Positions 4,398 through 5,176 of a DNA stretch of 5,176 nucleotides are shown here, piece by piece. Numbering within the stretch: position 1 is the first letter of the stretch; every line of letters begins with the position of its first letter. The stretch covers positions 1-5,176 of the forward strand of contig JAENVX010000467.1 in the NCBI GenBank assembly GCA_016650355.1, written 5' to 3'. This stretch comes from Bacteroidia bacterium (GTDB lineage: Bacteria > Bacteroidota > Bacteroidia > Cytophagales > Cyclobacteriaceae). Below the pieces are notes generated by a model, which worked only from the letters and a program-made list of their open reading frames with translations, did no database searches and was not told where the DNA came from. The position numbers were made by a program, and so were the translations under genes.

Positions 4398-5176
4398 ATG
4401 AACAGAACCAAGATCAAAGAGCTTCTCTCCACAAATCCAACTGGTCAAACCGTACTTGTGCAAGGTTGGGTGCGCACATTTCGCAACAGTCAATTTATCG
4501 CGATCAATGATGGCTCAACGATCCAAAATCTTCAGGCTGTTGCAGCGCTGAATTCTTTGGAAGAGGGTACCTTAAAAAGGATAACTACGGGCGCATGTAT
4601 TTCGGTGAGAGGCGAACTTATCAAATCCCTTGGGAAAGGACAGGCTGTGGAAGTAAAAGTAAACGAACTCGAAATCCTTGGAGATTGTGATCCGGAAAAA
4701 TATCCGTTGCAATTGAAGAACAGGCCCAGTTTGGAGTACTTACGTGAGATCGCGCACCTTCGATCGCGTACCAATACATTTGGTGCCGTGATGCGTGTGC
4801 GTCATGCCATGTCATTCGCTATTCACAAATTCTTTAACGACAAGGGATTTAATTATATCCATACTCCGATCATAACTGGCTCAGACGCTGAAGGAGCGGG
4901 GGCTATGTTTAGAGTAACGACTTTAGATCCTAAAAATCCGCCACTCGATGAACATGGACATATAAGTCACAAAGAGGATTTTTTTGGAAAAGAAACCAAT
5001 CTTACGGTTTCCGGTCAACTTGAAGGTGAAACATACGCATTGGCCTTGAGTGAAATCTATACATTCGGCCCTACATTCAGGGCGGAAAACTCAAATACCA
5101 CGAGGCACCTTGCAGAGTTTTGGATGATTGAACCAGAGATGGCATTCTATGACATTCATGACAACATGCAATTGGC
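4398..5176 (+). CDS. asnS: Asparaginyl-tRNA synthetase, N-terminal part (cut by window end)
   Basis: This cytoplasmic enzyme ligates asparagine to tRNA-Asn using ATP. From ATG at 4398, 259 complete codons are visible, of roughly 460-480 usual for the family. The N-terminal OB-fold anticodon-binding domain comes first (about 17-95: VLVQGWVRTFRNS, FIAINDGS). A linker follows (YPLQLK...SLEYLREIAHLRSRTN, 102-126). The class II catalytic core then starts with GAVMRVRHAM and motif 1 near 150-160 (GFNYIHTPIITGSD). The segment EGAGAMFRVTTLD and FFGKETNLTVSGQLEGETYA precedes motif 2, with FGPTFRAENSNTTRHLAEFW (223-242), whose SNTTRHLAEFW separates AsnRS from AspRS. Motif 3 lies beyond the window. The start has no Shine-Dalgarno site. 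No good promoter is visible in the 30 nt between the terminator and the ATG, so its transcription is unclear. Confidence 0.97.
   Translation, partial: MNRTKIKELLSTNPTGQTVLVQGWVRTFRNSQFIAINDGSTIQNLQAVAALNSLEEGTLKRITTGACISVRGELIKSLGKGQAVEVKVNELEILGDCDPEKYPLQLKNRPSLEYLREIAHLRSRTNTFGAVMRVRHAMSFAIHKFFNDKGFNYIHTPIITGSDAEGAGAMFRVTTLDPKNPPLDEHGHISHKEDFFGKETNLTVSGQLEGETYALALSEIYTFGPTFRAENSNTTRHLAEFWMIEPEMAFYDIHDNMQL

Noticed and set aside
4532..4815. Two minus-strand ORFs opposite asnS
   Set aside because: Both lie fully antisense to a clear asnS coding frame and have no recognisable motif.
1..5176. CRISPR array, insertion sequence, toxin-antitoxin or defence system
   Set aside because: No spaced direct repeats, transposase motifs, terminal inverted repeats or paired small ORFs were seen. 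The tRNA has no duplicated 3' end or integrase beside it within the window.

Overview
The window looks like a chromosomal segment from the Bacteroidota, most likely a Cytophagales-type member. The basis is protein style (a DUF5690-like membrane protein, a PAP2-like protein directly behind rpoN, a PorT-type beta-barrel gene), A-rich leaders mostly without Shine-Dalgarno sites, and two good matches to the Bacteroidota promoter consensus (TTTG, about 19 bp, TAnnTTTG). Base composition is moderately AT-rich. The lineage is inferred from sequence style, not from a database match.

Layout, left to right. Positions 1-323 hold the C-terminal end of a multi-pass membrane protein resembling DUF5690. A 101-bp gap with an imperfect hairpin leads into rpoN (sigma-54, 425-1906, +). 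One base after the rpoN stop, a PAP2-like integral membrane protein (1908-2513, +) begins at a GTG codon, so the two are probably co-transcribed and translationally coupled. A 71-bp gap with a hairpin around the PAP2 stop precedes a crotonase-family gene closest to PaaG (2585-3367, +). It converges, with only 11 bp between stop codons, on a minus-strand outer-membrane beta-barrel gene (3379-4101, -). The 152-bp region at 4102-4253 is a divergent promoter region: one promoter reads left into the barrel gene and the other reads right into tRNA-Arg(ACG) (4254-4327, +). A strong hairpin terminator follows, then the first 259 codons of asnS (from 4398, cut by the window end).

Most of the window is housekeeping: a sigma factor, a tRNA and an aminoacyl-tRNA synthetase, with envelope and CoA-metabolism genes between them. 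I see no mobile element, CRISPR array, toxin-antitoxin pair or defence system. The most unusual signals are small. The tRNA-Arg has lost the near-universal G19 and C56 but carries A19 and U56, which could still pair. The two back-to-back promoters have their -33 boxes fused into one perfect 14-bp palindrome. The PAP2-like protein keeps only a degenerate catalytic signature.
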